A stretch of 34,133 bases of DNA, taken from NCBI GenBank assembly GCA_004138175.2, contig RYFE02000053.1, positions 1 through 34,133 of the forward strand, given 5' to 3'. The notes under the pieces were generated by a model. That model was not told the origin of the DNA. It did no database searches and was given only the letters and a program-made list of their open reading frames with translations. Numbering within the stretch: position 1 is the first letter of the stretch; the number at the start of each line of letters is the position of its first letter. The stretch comes from Chloroflexales bacterium ZM16-3. GTDB lineage: Bacteria > Chloroflexota > Chloroflexia > Chloroflexales > Chloroflexaceae. This document shows positions 15,163 to 24,057 of this stretch, one piece after another. A program made the translations under genes and the position numbers.

Positions 15163-17382
15163 ATGGCGAATGACAACGAAGCGCGCTCGGCGGTTTTCAT
15201 TGAGGAGACTTACAACTACACGATCATTGCCGACACCCAGACGGAGATCACCTGCACTGGCACCAGCGGGCAGGTGCGAGTCACCGTCCCATACGACGGC
15301 CGCTCCATTGGCAAGGCAGCCCCTGGGGCACTCATTGATTTCGGCCAGCTGCGCCTGCGCAAGCCCTCTCAGGGCACGGCATGGAGCACCTGCCCGATCC
15401 AGCTCCCGATCGGCACCGATCTTCCCCGGATGCTCCGTAACAACCGCGAGTCGGTGTGGGAGTGGAGCTACATACCCGACGCTCCTCGTGACACCCTCCT
15501 GAATCTTGAGGCCGCCGTCATTGACGGGGCGGCCCTGGACCCTTCGATGGATGACAATCTGCTCGCCGAGCTGCTCTTTCACAACGTCGAGGCGTTTGTG
15601 AACGATCTACGGCTCCGGCTCAAGCTATGGGTGCCGCGCCTCAACACCGCAGCGCTGATAGGTGCTCGCGGCCACGAGCTGCGCGGGCTGATACTGGAAC
15701 AGGAGAGCAAGGTCCAGATCTTTCTGCCTTCGGGGGCATCGGAGGAGCTGCTTGCTCAGAGCCTCGCTGCGCTCGCCAACACTGCGGGCGGACGGTTGCT
15801 GATCGGCGTGGGCGCTCAGGGTACCGTGGATGGCCTGCGTGGCGAGCTAGCCGATAGCGAGGCCATCGGCCTACGGAGACTGCTCCTGCAAGCGGCTCTG
15901 CGCTGCGATCCGCCCGTGGTATTCGCCCCACCGGCCATGCTGGAAGATGAAGATGGCAGGCGCGTTGCGCGAGTCAACGTCCCGCCCGGCCAGAGCGAAC
16001 AGCACGTCTACCAAGACAAGCTGTGGCTGCGCGAGGGGCCAACGACGGTGTCGAAGGCCCGCTCGGGAAACCGGCACCCTGCCCCGGCGCCGCAGCCGCT
16101 TGGCGACCTGGCTAATCTGGTTGCTGCCGGCCCCACAGCGGATGTAATAATGCTGGGGAGCAAGGGCGTCGAGGTTACGGCGAACGATCTCGGGCGTGCG
16201 ATCACGGCCCTGGTCAACGCTGCGGTTGGCCAGGGACTGATCGTGGTGCGACACCTAGCGCCGCCGCAGGGCTGGACGGCACGTCTGGCGAGCCAAAACG
16301 CAAACCAGAGCTTTGAGAAGCAACTCAGGAGCGCGCTTGAAGGAATCTGCCCTCAGATCTTCAACCCACGCCCGGAGTATGCCACCATTGAGGGAGAGCG
16401 TGTCGTTGTGCTCAGAATCAAAGGGCATCAGCCAACGGTGGCTACCTACAAAGGCGCAGCATACGAGTGGACGGGTACCGCGCTGCGGGAGGTCGATCAT
16501 GAAGAGCTCTACCGCCGGTATATGCTGCGTTCGGGCCAGCAACTGCACAGTGGCCCGAGCGGTGACACGGTCACACTCCTCTACGGTGAAATCAGTTGGC
16601 CGAGCCACCCTCCAACCAGAGCGAAGCTCAGCGCCATGCTTCAGCAGGATACCGCAGATAAAAGCCTGGCGCACTTCGACCACCAGGTGCGTGCGATGGT
16701 TTGGCACAACCTTCCCTTCAGCAACCTTAGGGGCACGCAGGGATCCGGCTGTCTTCTGAACACAGGCTTGCGTCATGCGTTTGCGAGGCCCTCTAACCCG
16801 GGCGCAACCTCAGACCTGAACCTCAACGGGGTGATCCAGATCAGAATCGACAATGTGCTGGCGTCGGGCACAGAGTACGAGATCCAGGCCAACCACCCGC
16901 TGATCCAGGGGGTGCCAGTCTACAAGCGTACCCAGCTCATTGCGAACCTCCAACTCAACATACCCGAGCTCTTTGCAAACCGCCAGCGGGCCGCGCTCCT
17001 TCATTTTCAAATCCCCGATGTCGCAGCAGGCCGGGAGCTCGAAGAGCGCATCTTCGATCTCCAGCAGATCTGCGCCGACGTGGGCTTCTGGGTGGCGAAG
17101 CCCTCCCCATCCTCCGAGCTATGGGGGCTCCTGCGGGGGATCCGCAACACCGGCCACCGGGACATCTCTCTTGCTCTCGGCTTCCGTTGTACCACAACCG
17201 ATGTCGCCCGTGAACTGCGTTTCAGCCAGCGCGTCGACCATAAGCAGATCAAGGTGGGCCACCTGGATGTCCGGATAGTGCTCTCGGGTGTCGGTGATAA
17301 GGTGAGCGAGGAACTGACCTCGCTCCAGATGGAGCTTAGCCAGTTGATCCACGACCGGCTGTACTACCTGCGGACGGAGTAG
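15163..17382 (+). CDS. Schlafen AlbA_2 domain protein
   Basis: 739 aa. The N-terminal about 170 residues are unassigned. An AlbA_2-type domain follows (about 177-290): EESKVQIF-like entry, ALANTAGGRLLIGVGAQG near 200-220, then VNVPPGQSEQHVYQDKLWLREG, the usual end of this fold. A second degenerate copy appears at about 328-460 (DLGRAITALVNAAVGQGLIVV ... AAYEWTGTALREVDHEEL). The C-terminal 275 residues are beta-rich and unassigned. AlbA_2 domains bind nucleic acid, and related Schlafen cores cleave RNA; which applies here is unknown. ATG 15163 is chosen because AAAAGGAG lies 8 bases upstream; the same frame is open further left but that part overlaps the methyltransferase and the 14818 repeat. 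It starts 14 bp after the methyltransferase stop and 6 bp before the next gene, so it is co-translated with the cassette. Confidence 0.8.
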   Translation: MANDNEARSAVFIEETYNYTIIADTQTEITCTGTSGQVRVTVPYDGRSIGKAAPGALIDFGQLRLRKPSQGTAWSTCPIQLPIGTDLPRMLRNNRESVWEWSYIPDAPRDTLLNLEAAVIDGAALDPSMDDNLLAELLFHNVEAFVNDLRLRLKLWVPRLNTAALIGARGHELRGLILEQESKVQIFLPSGASEELLAQSLAALANTAGGRLLIGVGAQGTVDGLRGELADSEAIGLRRLLLQAALRCDPPVVFAPPAMLEDEDGRRVARVNVPPGQSEQHVYQDKLWLREGPTTVSKARSGNRHPAPAPQPLGDLANLVAAGPTADVIMLGSKGVEVTANDLGRAITALVNAAVGQGLIVVRHLAPPQGWTARLASQNANQSFEKQLRSALEGICPQIFNPRPEYATIEGERVVVLRIKGHQPTVATYKGAAYEWTGTALREVDHEELYRRYMLRSGQQLHSGPSGDTVTLLYGEISWPSHPPTRAKLSAMLQQDTADKSLAHFDHQVRAMVWHNLPFSNLRGTQGSGCLLNTGLRHAFARPSNPGATSDLNLNGVIQIRIDNVLASGTEYEIQANHPLIQGVPVYKRTQLIANLQLNIPELFANRQRAALLHFQIPDVAAGRELEERIFDLQQICADVGFWVAKPSPSSELWGLLRGIRNTGHRDISLALGFRCTTTDVARELRFSQRVDHKQIKVGHLDVRIVLSGVGDKVSEELTSLQMELSQLIHDRLYYLRTE

Positions 17383-17388
17383 AACATC

Positions 17389-19170
17389 ATGACAATCCAA
17401 TTTCAAGGCGAAGAATCGAAGCCGCAGCTCAGATGGCAGCGTACACCGGGCTCCCCGATCCGCAGCCACAAAAGCTACGAGCGTCCCGCCAACCAGATCT
17501 GCCACCACTCAGGGCAGTACCTGACCGTCGAGGAGACCAATCCACAGCGGGTGGTCTGGCTGCGCGAGCAGCACGACTTCCCTGGCTTTAAGACACTGGA
17601 CGCCCGCTTCCAGAGCGCCGCCCATGCCAGCGAGGCGCAGCACCTGGTCTGGAGCATGCCGGCTGTCCGAGCCGTAGGGCTGCTGATCGGCTCGCTGCTG
17701 CTCCTAGCCGGGATCGGGCTCCTCTGGACGCGGATCGCGCAGTGGAGCGGCTGGTTCGAGGGTGCGTTGATCTTTGGGGCGATGATGGTGGCCGGTGCTG
17801 GTGCTGTGGCGATGCTGGGGATCGGCATCAGGCTGATCACAGAGCGGGCTAACATCTACCATCAGCAGGCCATGGGTGAGCGCCCGGCGGTCAGCTATTT
17901 CCCCCTCTTTGGCGCGTACCATGTCGAGATCAAGGAAAGCTACGAGCTCAACTTAGTTAATAGCGAGCCCATCATAACGAACCAGATCGTGGCCAGTGGT
18001 CTCGTGACCGTCACGGTACACCCCGAGCCTGATGCCTCGGATACCTACCGCACCTACCGGCAGCTCTATGGAGCCCATCGCGGCACCGGGGTGGGCGAAC
18101 ATCTACATGCGGGGGCGGTTGCCTTTGAGGGTCGTGAGTGGGTCAGCTTTACCCCACCGATCGATTACGATCATCGCATCGCTCTGCGTCAGCCGATCGA
18201 GCAGCAGTTCGTGGTGGCAGGCGAGCCCCAGCAGAAGCCCATACACTTTGAGGTTCCCTACCGGATCGATGGCGCAGTGCTGCGAACGGAGGACGACCCT
18301 CGGCGTGGGCGCAGCAAGCTCAAGATCATCCCTCAGCTGGCCAGCTTCGATAGCTACACCATGCACCTCACCTTTTTGTGGAGCGGCAAACCGAAGGAGT
18401 GCTTCCTGAAGGAGTGCAGGCTTGAGATCCCTTCTGAGCTTGGAAATATCCTTCAGGTGGAACTTGGGCGTAGCGTGTATGGCACCAATGGGCCAGAGGT
18501 GGTCTGGCGCAATCTCTTGTTCGAAAATGGGAAGCTCGTGCTGGCGGTGCGCTTTGCCGATCCGCTCCTCGGCCCTACGGCTCCGGCAAGCCTTGAGGGC
18601 TCATACCACTTAGTCGTTGGCGGAGCCGTGTCAGGGTTACAGGTTCCCCCAGACCACGTGTGGGACCCGACCGGGCGTTGTGTAACTCCGCGCGCCCAGC
18701 CAAAGCCAACCATGAGCGCGATCAGTGAGATCAAGGGCAAGCTCACCACACATATCGCGGTGCTGGCCGAAGAGCATGAGCACGTCGATACGCTCCGTCT
18801 TCGTACCTCGGCCGAGACGGACAGACCGCTGATCAAGCAGATCACGCACATGCTGACGAAGATGGGGGTTGACATCCAGCGGATCGAGGAGGCGATGCCC
18901 CGCCACGACCCTCTTGATAGCCAGAGCAGCCAGCTGCGCTACTGGGATGTTATCGGTCGCATCTACGGCTCTGCCAACCGCGAGGCGCTGGACATCCATG
19001 TTGTCGTCAGCGGCAGCACCTCAGACACCCCACAGCCGCAGGTGCAGACAACCATCGATGTGCGGGTGCGCTGCCTCCACGATCCCCGGAACACCTCGGT
19101 CGTGCAAGAAGTGGCTGATACCTGCAAGCTGATCAACGACAATCTCAGCTCGCAACTGCCCATACTCTAG
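17389..19170 (+). CDS. Two-TM membrane protein of unknown function
   Basis: I do not recognise this 593-aa protein. Two hydrophobic helices stand at about residues 94-113 and 124-147, separated by a short loop with Trp residues (WTRIAQWSGWF), so the N-terminal 90 residues and the large C-terminal region lie on the same side of the membrane, probably the cytoplasm. The C-terminal part is beta-rich up to about 440, then a helical segment (SEIKGKLTTHIAVLAEEHEHVDTL...). It starts 6 bp after the AlbA_2 gene with GGAG upstream and ends 38 bp before the CHAT gene. Given this context it may anchor the CHAT and AlbA_2 proteins at the membrane; that is inference. No signal peptide or catalytic motif is visible. 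Confidence 0.75.
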   Translation: MTIQFQGEESKPQLRWQRTPGSPIRSHKSYERPANQICHHSGQYLTVEETNPQRVVWLREQHDFPGFKTLDARFQSAAHASEAQHLVWSMPAVRAVGLLIGSLLLLAGIGLLWTRIAQWSGWFEGALIFGAMMVAGAGAVAMLGIGIRLITERANIYHQQAMGERPAVSYFPLFGAYHVEIKESYELNLVNSEPIITNQIVASGLVTVTVHPEPDASDTYRTYRQLYGAHRGTGVGEHLHAGAVAFEGREWVSFTPPIDYDHRIALRQPIEQQFVVAGEPQQKPIHFEVPYRIDGAVLRTEDDPRRGRSKLKIIPQLASFDSYTMHLTFLWSGKPKECFLKECRLEIPSELGNILQVELGRSVYGTNGPEVVWRNLLFENGKLVLAVRFADPLLGPTAPASLEGSYHLVVGGAVSGLQVPPDHVWDPTGRCVTPRAQPKPTMSAISEIKGKLTTHIAVLAEEHEHVDTLRLRTSAETDRPLIKQITHMLTKMGVDIQRIEEAMPRHDPLDSQSSQLRYWDVIGRIYGSANREALDIHVVVSGSTSDTPQPQVQTTIDVRVRCLHDPRNTSVVQEVADTCKLINDNLSSQLPIL

Positions 19171-19208
19171 CCCACCCCCGGGTGAGCTACAGCAAACGGA
19201 GCTAACCA

Positions 19209-20738
19209 ATGAGCGACGACAACCCACTTCTTCTCACTCTAGACTTTATAAATAATGGTGGGCAGGCCATTATCCGTTGGTATAGCGAGGTGCTTGACGG
19301 TGACAATACTGACTTTGTCCCCCCTTACGCATCGAGCGAGCTGCCGGTGGTCATCAAAGCTCTGGACACGTTGCAGAGGCCGCAATCTTTCGGCGGGGAG
19401 GAAATCGCCGTTCTGGAACACCACGGTCTCTGGGAGCATGGATTTGTAACGCAGCGGGCGGCTCATCAGGTCGGCAGCGCACTCTACACCGCCCTGGGCC
19501 ATAGGGGCCAGGCGCACATCGAGCAGACAATCGGTCACGCTCGCCTTAATAGGCGTAGCATCAACTACCGGCTCCGCTTTCTGCCTGAGGGTGTGGAACT
19601 GGCCGCACTGCCGTGGGAACTGCTTCGCAGCCCGCGCCATTTCCTGCTGATGCGACCGGACGGCAGGGACTCGTGCGAGCGCAACATCCTGTTTGGACAG
19701 CCGCCACCCCCGGCTCTTGCGGAGGGCGAGACCCCACATGTCCTTGTGCTGCTACCTCACTTCGCCATCGACGCAACAATACGGGCCGCCCAACTCCAGA
19801 TCTTCGAGCGGCTCCAGTCCCGGGGCGCGCTTACCTACGAGGCCCTCAGCCCGGTGACGCCCGACGGGCTGTATCAGCACCTGGCCGCGACGAGGCGCCA
19901 GCCGCATATTGTCCACTATGCAGGCCACGGCGTCTACTTTGAGCAGCAGGGTTGGCTCCTCTTCGACGATCTCAAAGGCGGCAAACAGCGGGTTAGCGCC
20001 GAGCAGTTCAGCACGCTGGTCGGCACGATCCATCTCGCCGTCATCCAGGCATGCCAGTCAGCCATGGTGTCCAAGGGGGAATTGCTCACCGGCGTGGCGC
20101 CGGCCCTGAGCTATGCCACCGATGCGGTGGTAGCGATGCAGCTACATGTGCGAGTTGATGCTGCGCACCGTTTTGCCGAGACACTCTACGAAGAGCTGCT
20201 GATCCGCGCTACATCGCTGCGCAGTGCGGTCGCCAGAGCGCGCCGCAACCTTTTTGGAACTGAACAGGAGCCGGTAAGCTGGTTTGTGCCGGCGCTCTAC
20301 CTGCGGGTGGAGCCTCAGTTTGCCTCCAGGCTGACCCCTGCCGGCTCTACCTCTCTGGAGCGCACGATCGTCCGGTCGCCCATCCGCCAGATAGCGCTCG
20401 ATCCACTTGTGGTTGGCCACGTTGAGCTGACGCTTTCGTGTGACCCGCGCACAAGAGACTGGTCACTCGTGGCGCATAATCACTCGCCGCATGAGGTAGA
20501 GTCGATCACCATCACAGCCGGGCAGATGCCGCCCGGGATCCGAATCCATCCGCCTCAGATCAGGATCGCCCGTGCGCGTGCCGGTGACAGCTCGGCACCG
20601 GAAGCGGTAACACTTACGCTCGGCTCAGCCACTCAAGGCTCGCGCATCCCTGTGAACGTCACCTACCGTGTTCGCCAGACGGGCCAGATTGGGCGCTACA
20701 CTGGCGCATTTACGGTGCAACTAGCTGATGAAGGATGA
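19209..20738 (+). CDS. CHAT-domain cysteine peptidase
   Basis: 509 aa. CHAT peptidases are caspase-like cysteine proteases (clan CD) that act in several prokaryotic defence systems, including the type III-E CRISPR protease. The fold is clear: ELAALPWELL near 130-139, the His motif HYAGHG with His240, and the Cys motif AVIQACQSA with Cys282, so the catalytic pair is intact. The C-terminal 120 residues (about 385-505) look like an immunoglobulin-type beta-sandwich, perhaps for partner binding. GGAG at 19198-19201 supports ATG 19209. The short N-terminal 110 residues are unassigned and there is no TPR array or STAND ATPase attached, unlike many CHAT proteins; the sensing role may lie in the separate propeller proteins encoded next. 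Family is certain; the target protein is unknown. Confidence 0.9.
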   Translation: MSDDNPLLLTLDFINNGGQAIIRWYSEVLDGDNTDFVPPYASSELPVVIKALDTLQRPQSFGGEEIAVLEHHGLWEHGFVTQRAAHQVGSALYTALGHRGQAHIEQTIGHARLNRRSINYRLRFLPEGVELAALPWELLRSPRHFLLMRPDGRDSCERNILFGQPPPPALAEGETPHVLVLLPHFAIDATIRAAQLQIFERLQSRGALTYEALSPVTPDGLYQHLAATRRQPHIVHYAGHGVYFEQQGWLLFDDLKGGKQRVSAEQFSTLVGTIHLAVIQACQSAMVSKGELLTGVAPALSYATDAVVAMQLHVRVDAAHRFAETLYEELLIRATSLRSAVARARRNLFGTEQEPVSWFVPALYLRVEPQFASRLTPAGSTSLERTIVRSPIRQIALDPLVVGHVELTLSCDPRTRDWSLVAHNHSPHEVESITITAGQMPPGIRIHPPQIRIARARAGDSSAPEAVTLTLGSATQGSRIPVNVTYRVRQTGQIGRYTGAFTVQLADEG

Positions 20739-20742
20739 GTCG

Positions 20743-22008
20743 ATGCAGCACCCACAAAATCCCGACCCTTCGAGCTACCGTTGGGCTGGGACCGGCGAGG
20801 CGGCCCCACGCACGGCCGACTCTTTTCCCGCTCGCGCCTTCTACCGCTGGATCCTAGTGGGCCTGGCAGGCTTTGTCCTTATGGCCGGGCTGTATCTCTA
20901 TCTGGAGCACCGGGCCTCCAGACAGATCATCTATGTAACGCCTGACAGCGCCCTCGCGGCGGTGCGTGCCGATGGGACTGGCGCTCGCAAGCTAAACCTC
21001 GCCGGCTTAGCGTATCGAACCGCAGGACAGCCCCAATGGGCGCCGCAAGGGGGGCGTTTCGCCAGCCTGATCGAGCTCCCCTCAGGCTACACGCTGCTGG
21101 TCGCCGGCAGCTCGGGCCAGCGAGTTGCCCAGTTGCCTCTGGCAGACTCTGTGGCTCCCGCGCTGCTGCCGCAGGCGTGGGCACCGGGTGGGGATCATGT
21201 GGTGATGACCAGTCAGCGCGCTGGACAGACCGAGCTCCAGATCGCCAACCTTGATCAACAGCAGATAGTGCCAATTGAGCATCCCCTGGCCGACCGCCAC
21301 ATCTCTTGGCACCCGCGACAGGATCAACTGCTGGTGACAACACTAACCGAGGAGTTTACGCAGACGATCCAAGTCGTCACCATGGACGCCCAGGAGCGCC
21401 CTTTCATCCCCGCAGATGGATTTCAGCACCATAGCCAGGCCGCCTGGTCCCCTGATGGTAGACAGATCGCTTATATTGCAAGCGCCAGCCTCGACAGCCC
21501 TGAGCGGCCTCTGTTTGTCGTAAATGCAAACGCCAGCTCGCCCGTGAAAGTGGTCGCAGATGGGCAGAACTATCTGCCTATCTGGGCACCCAGAGGCGAT
21601 CTGATCATCTTCACCCGCTACAATAGCGAAACGAACGAGTTCATGCTTTATCGCGTGCAGCCTGACGGTGAGGGACTTGCTCCAATCGGTCGTGGTCTGC
21701 CGCAGGAGATCGCCATGACCGACCCTCAGAGCGTTGCCTCCTGGTCGCCTGATCGAGCCTGGATGATCTTTCAGAGCCTTGACCCAAGTACTGGCCAGAT
21801 CGAACTGTCCCTTGCCCGCTACGATGGTAGCAATCCGAGCTCCCTTATCTCAGGACTTAGGAACGGCTCGACCTCAATTCGCGCTATCTGGTCGCCGACC
21901 AGCCGGGGCGTCCTGGTGGCTAGTAACGGTCAGATCTCGATGCGCTGGCTGAGCCACAAGGAACAGGAGGTCTTTGCACAAGGCACCTTCCCACACTGGG
22001 AGCCATAG
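20743..22008 (+). CDS. Membrane-anchored TolB-like beta-propeller (PD40 repeats)
   Basis: 421 aa. One transmembrane helix (about residues 36-54, ILVGLAGFVLMAGLYLYL) follows a short N-terminal region, then several PD40/TolB blades: AAWSPDGRQIAYIA, PIWAPRGDLIIFTR, ASWSPDRAWMIFQS and AIWSPTSRGVLVAS, plus weaker earlier ones. A signal-anchor topology would put the propeller outside the cytoplasm; the charge balance beside the helix is not decisive. ATG 20743 is preferred because AAGGA lies 7 bases upstream; an in-frame ATG at 20728 overlaps the CHAT stop but has no such site. It is translationally linked to the CHAT gene and followed 18 bp later by a second propeller gene. Such propellers usually bind proteins or glycans and have no catalytic role. 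No enzyme motif is seen. Confidence 0.85.
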   Translation: MQHPQNPDPSSYRWAGTGEAAPRTADSFPARAFYRWILVGLAGFVLMAGLYLYLEHRASRQIIYVTPDSALAAVRADGTGARKLNLAGLAYRTAGQPQWAPQGGRFASLIELPSGYTLLVAGSSGQRVAQLPLADSVAPALLPQAWAPGGDHVVMTSQRAGQTELQIANLDQQQIVPIEHPLADRHISWHPRQDQLLVTTLTEEFTQTIQVVTMDAQERPFIPADGFQHHSQAAWSPDGRQIAYIASASLDSPERPLFVVNANASSPVKVVADGQNYLPIWAPRGDLIIFTRYNSETNEFMLYRVQPDGEGLAPIGRGLPQEIAMTDPQSVASWSPDRAWMIFQSLDPSTGQIELSLARYDGSNPSSLISGLRNGSTSIRAIWSPTSRGVLVASNGQISMRWLSHKEQEVFAQGTFPHWEP

Positions 22009-22026
22009 CCCACAAAGGAGAAACGC

Positions 22027-24009
22027 GTGCGCCGCTCTATCCTTATCACCGCCGCTATCATTGGGGGAGTGCTCACGCTCATTGTCGCTGTAGCGCTGGT
22101 ATTACAGGTTCAAACCGCTATCGTGACTACCGATGGCCCGCCTCCCCCAGCATTCCCGATGCCGACGGTGCGGCAGGCTGTGTCAGACCAGCAGGAGGGC
22201 GGACAGGCCACGCTCGTGCCTGCGGAGTCCTCACCAGGCGCAAGCCCACCCCCCGCCCCCAGCGCAACTGTGGAGGCGCTGGTGGAGGAGCCGTTCACTC
22301 CGCTTATCTACGATGATTTCACCAACCTTCAAAGCGGCTGGGCGGTGTTATATCTTGACCAACGCGGCAATGCAAACGGCTACAGCGCAGAAAGCTACAT
22401 GCTCGATGTGGGCCGTCCCGGCGAGATCCTGTACGATGTGCGTTCCGACCTGCCCTTCACGCCCTCGCACTTCGCGATCGAGATTCACTCGGCTCAGGGA
22501 TCTGGGCGCTTTGGGCTGATGTTCGATGTGACTGGGGATTCGAACAACTACGCCAGCCTTTCCTACTATGCGATCACCCTGACCTCCGATGGGGAGGTAG
22601 GGCTGATCCAGCAGCTTCCCGGCCAAAGTGCGCCTCAGGTACTACAGGTCGGGAACCGCTTGATTAGCCCACTAGGGCCTGAGCGCACCCTGAACCTGGA
22701 AATCCAGCGGGGTTCAGACGGGCTTGTCGCATATGTTGACGGGCAGGAGGTGCTGCGGTCGGCGATCAATACAGGTGATGGCAGCGTGGGGCTGCTGGCA
22801 TTCACTGATAGCTTTCTCCGTGTCCAGTTCGACAACCTGCTGCTTAGCGCAGCGCCAGCGCGGCAGGGGCCTATCTGCGCTGGCCTTCGCTTGCTCTTCC
22901 AACCTATTGGAGCGACCGAGCAGGCGAGAAACGACGATGTTGCCATTGTGCAGGATCGGCTACTTAGCCTTGGCTATGATCCTGGCCCGATTGATGGCAT
23001 CTTTGGCAATCTGACTGCTGTCGCAGTCAGGACGTTTCAAACGCGCAATGGCCTCATCCCTGACAGTGTGGTCAGGCCCAACACGTGGTGCTCACTCCTT
23101 TCAAGCGACGCTATCCGCGCTGACGGCCTCACAGAGCGCACTGAAAACCGCGCCCGCTTCCGTACCATAAAGATCATCCCCGGCGTACTCCTGCCCGCAC
23201 CACTGTTACTATCCGTGCGCGGGCCCGATGAGCTCTGGCAGATTGGGCTTGCTTTGCCGGGCAGAGATGAGCTTCGCTATATTGACACCCAGGGTGACGC
23301 CTTTGATCCGGCGTGGAATCCGCGCACACGATCGCTCGCTTTCACTTCGGTGCGAGCCAATCCCTCCCTGGGCTCAATCTGGTATCTCAACATGCTGACC
23401 GGAGAGGTTGAACAGCTTTCTCCTCCAGAGCTCGATGCACAGTTCCCCACATGGTCACCTGATGGACGCACTCTGATCTACACGGTTGAGACACCAGGAG
23501 GTGGAACTGAGAGTGCGCGTAACTTCCGCTACGACCTAGCTACAAGGCAGAGCGTTCAATGGAGCGATCAGCATGCGGGCTGGTCCGACTGGTCAGTTCA
23601 GGATCGCGTGGTCTTCACCCGTTGGACAGGGCGCAGTTTTGATATTTTTGTCGCTAATGGTGATGGTACTGGGGAGACCAACCTCACAAACTCTGATGAC
23701 TTCGACGAGGATATCCCCGCTTGGTCGCCGGACGGCGAAAACATAGCTCTTGTTCGTAGTCTTAGGTCGAGCCGTAGTGATCGCCAAGTCTTTGTGATGC
23801 GAGCTGACGGAACCGGTCTCCGACAACTCACCACTATTCCTGGCCCGAACAGTAACCCAATTTGGCTGGATGCAATGACAATTGTCTTTGCGAACCAACC
23901 TAACGACCAGGAGCGACAACCTTATGTCATTGACTTGGCAGGCAATATGAAGCAGTTGAGTGCCAACGAAGACCGAATATGGTTCATGGGTCGCCTGGAC
24001 TTTCAATAG
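22027..24009 (+). CDS. Surface protein: TM anchor, LamG-like domain, peptidoglycan-binding domain, TolB propeller
   Basis: 660 aa with four parts. A signal anchor (about residues 4-28, after MRRS) is followed by a Pro/Ala-rich linker. A concanavalin/LamG-like jelly roll follows at about 93-280 (DDFTNLQSGWAVL ... VQFDNLLLSA). A PG_binding_1-type domain at about 304-360 has the hallmark LLSLGYDPGPIDGIFG and AVRTFQ. A C-terminal TolB/PD40 propeller at about 420-655 contains PAWNPRTRSLAFTS, PTWSPDGRTLIYTV and PAWSPDGENIALVRS. The GTG start has AAAGGAG 6 bases upstream. The peptidoglycan-binding domain makes an extracytoplasmic location likely. With its neighbour it forms a pair of propellers beside a CHAT peptidase, which suggests outside sensing. 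Domain calls are good; the role is inferred. Confidence 0.87.
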   Translation: MRRSILITAAIIGGVLTLIVAVALVLQVQTAIVTTDGPPPPAFPMPTVRQAVSDQQEGGQATLVPAESSPGASPPPAPSATVEALVEEPFTPLIYDDFTNLQSGWAVLYLDQRGNANGYSAESYMLDVGRPGEILYDVRSDLPFTPSHFAIEIHSAQGSGRFGLMFDVTGDSNNYASLSYYAITLTSDGEVGLIQQLPGQSAPQVLQVGNRLISPLGPERTLNLEIQRGSDGLVAYVDGQEVLRSAINTGDGSVGLLAFTDSFLRVQFDNLLLSAAPARQGPICAGLRLLFQPIGATEQARNDDVAIVQDRLLSLGYDPGPIDGIFGNLTAVAVRTFQTRNGLIPDSVVRPNTWCSLLSSDAIRADGLTERTENRARFRTIKIIPGVLLPAPLLLSVRGPDELWQIGLALPGRDELRYIDTQGDAFDPAWNPRTRSLAFTSVRANPSLGSIWYLNMLTGEVEQLSPPELDAQFPTWSPDGRTLIYTVETPGGGTESARNFRYDLATRQSVQWSDQHAGWSDWSVQDRVVFTRWTGRSFDIFVANGDGTGETNLTNSDDFDEDIPAWSPDGENIALVRSLRSSRSDRQVFVMRADGTGLRQLTTIPGPNSNPIWLDAMTIVFANQPNDQERQPYVIDLAGNMKQLSANEDRIWFMGRLDFQ

Positions 24010-24057
24010 ATGCCGCTCCTCTGTTCGTAGAGCGGTGGAATAGCGGAGTAAACGCCT

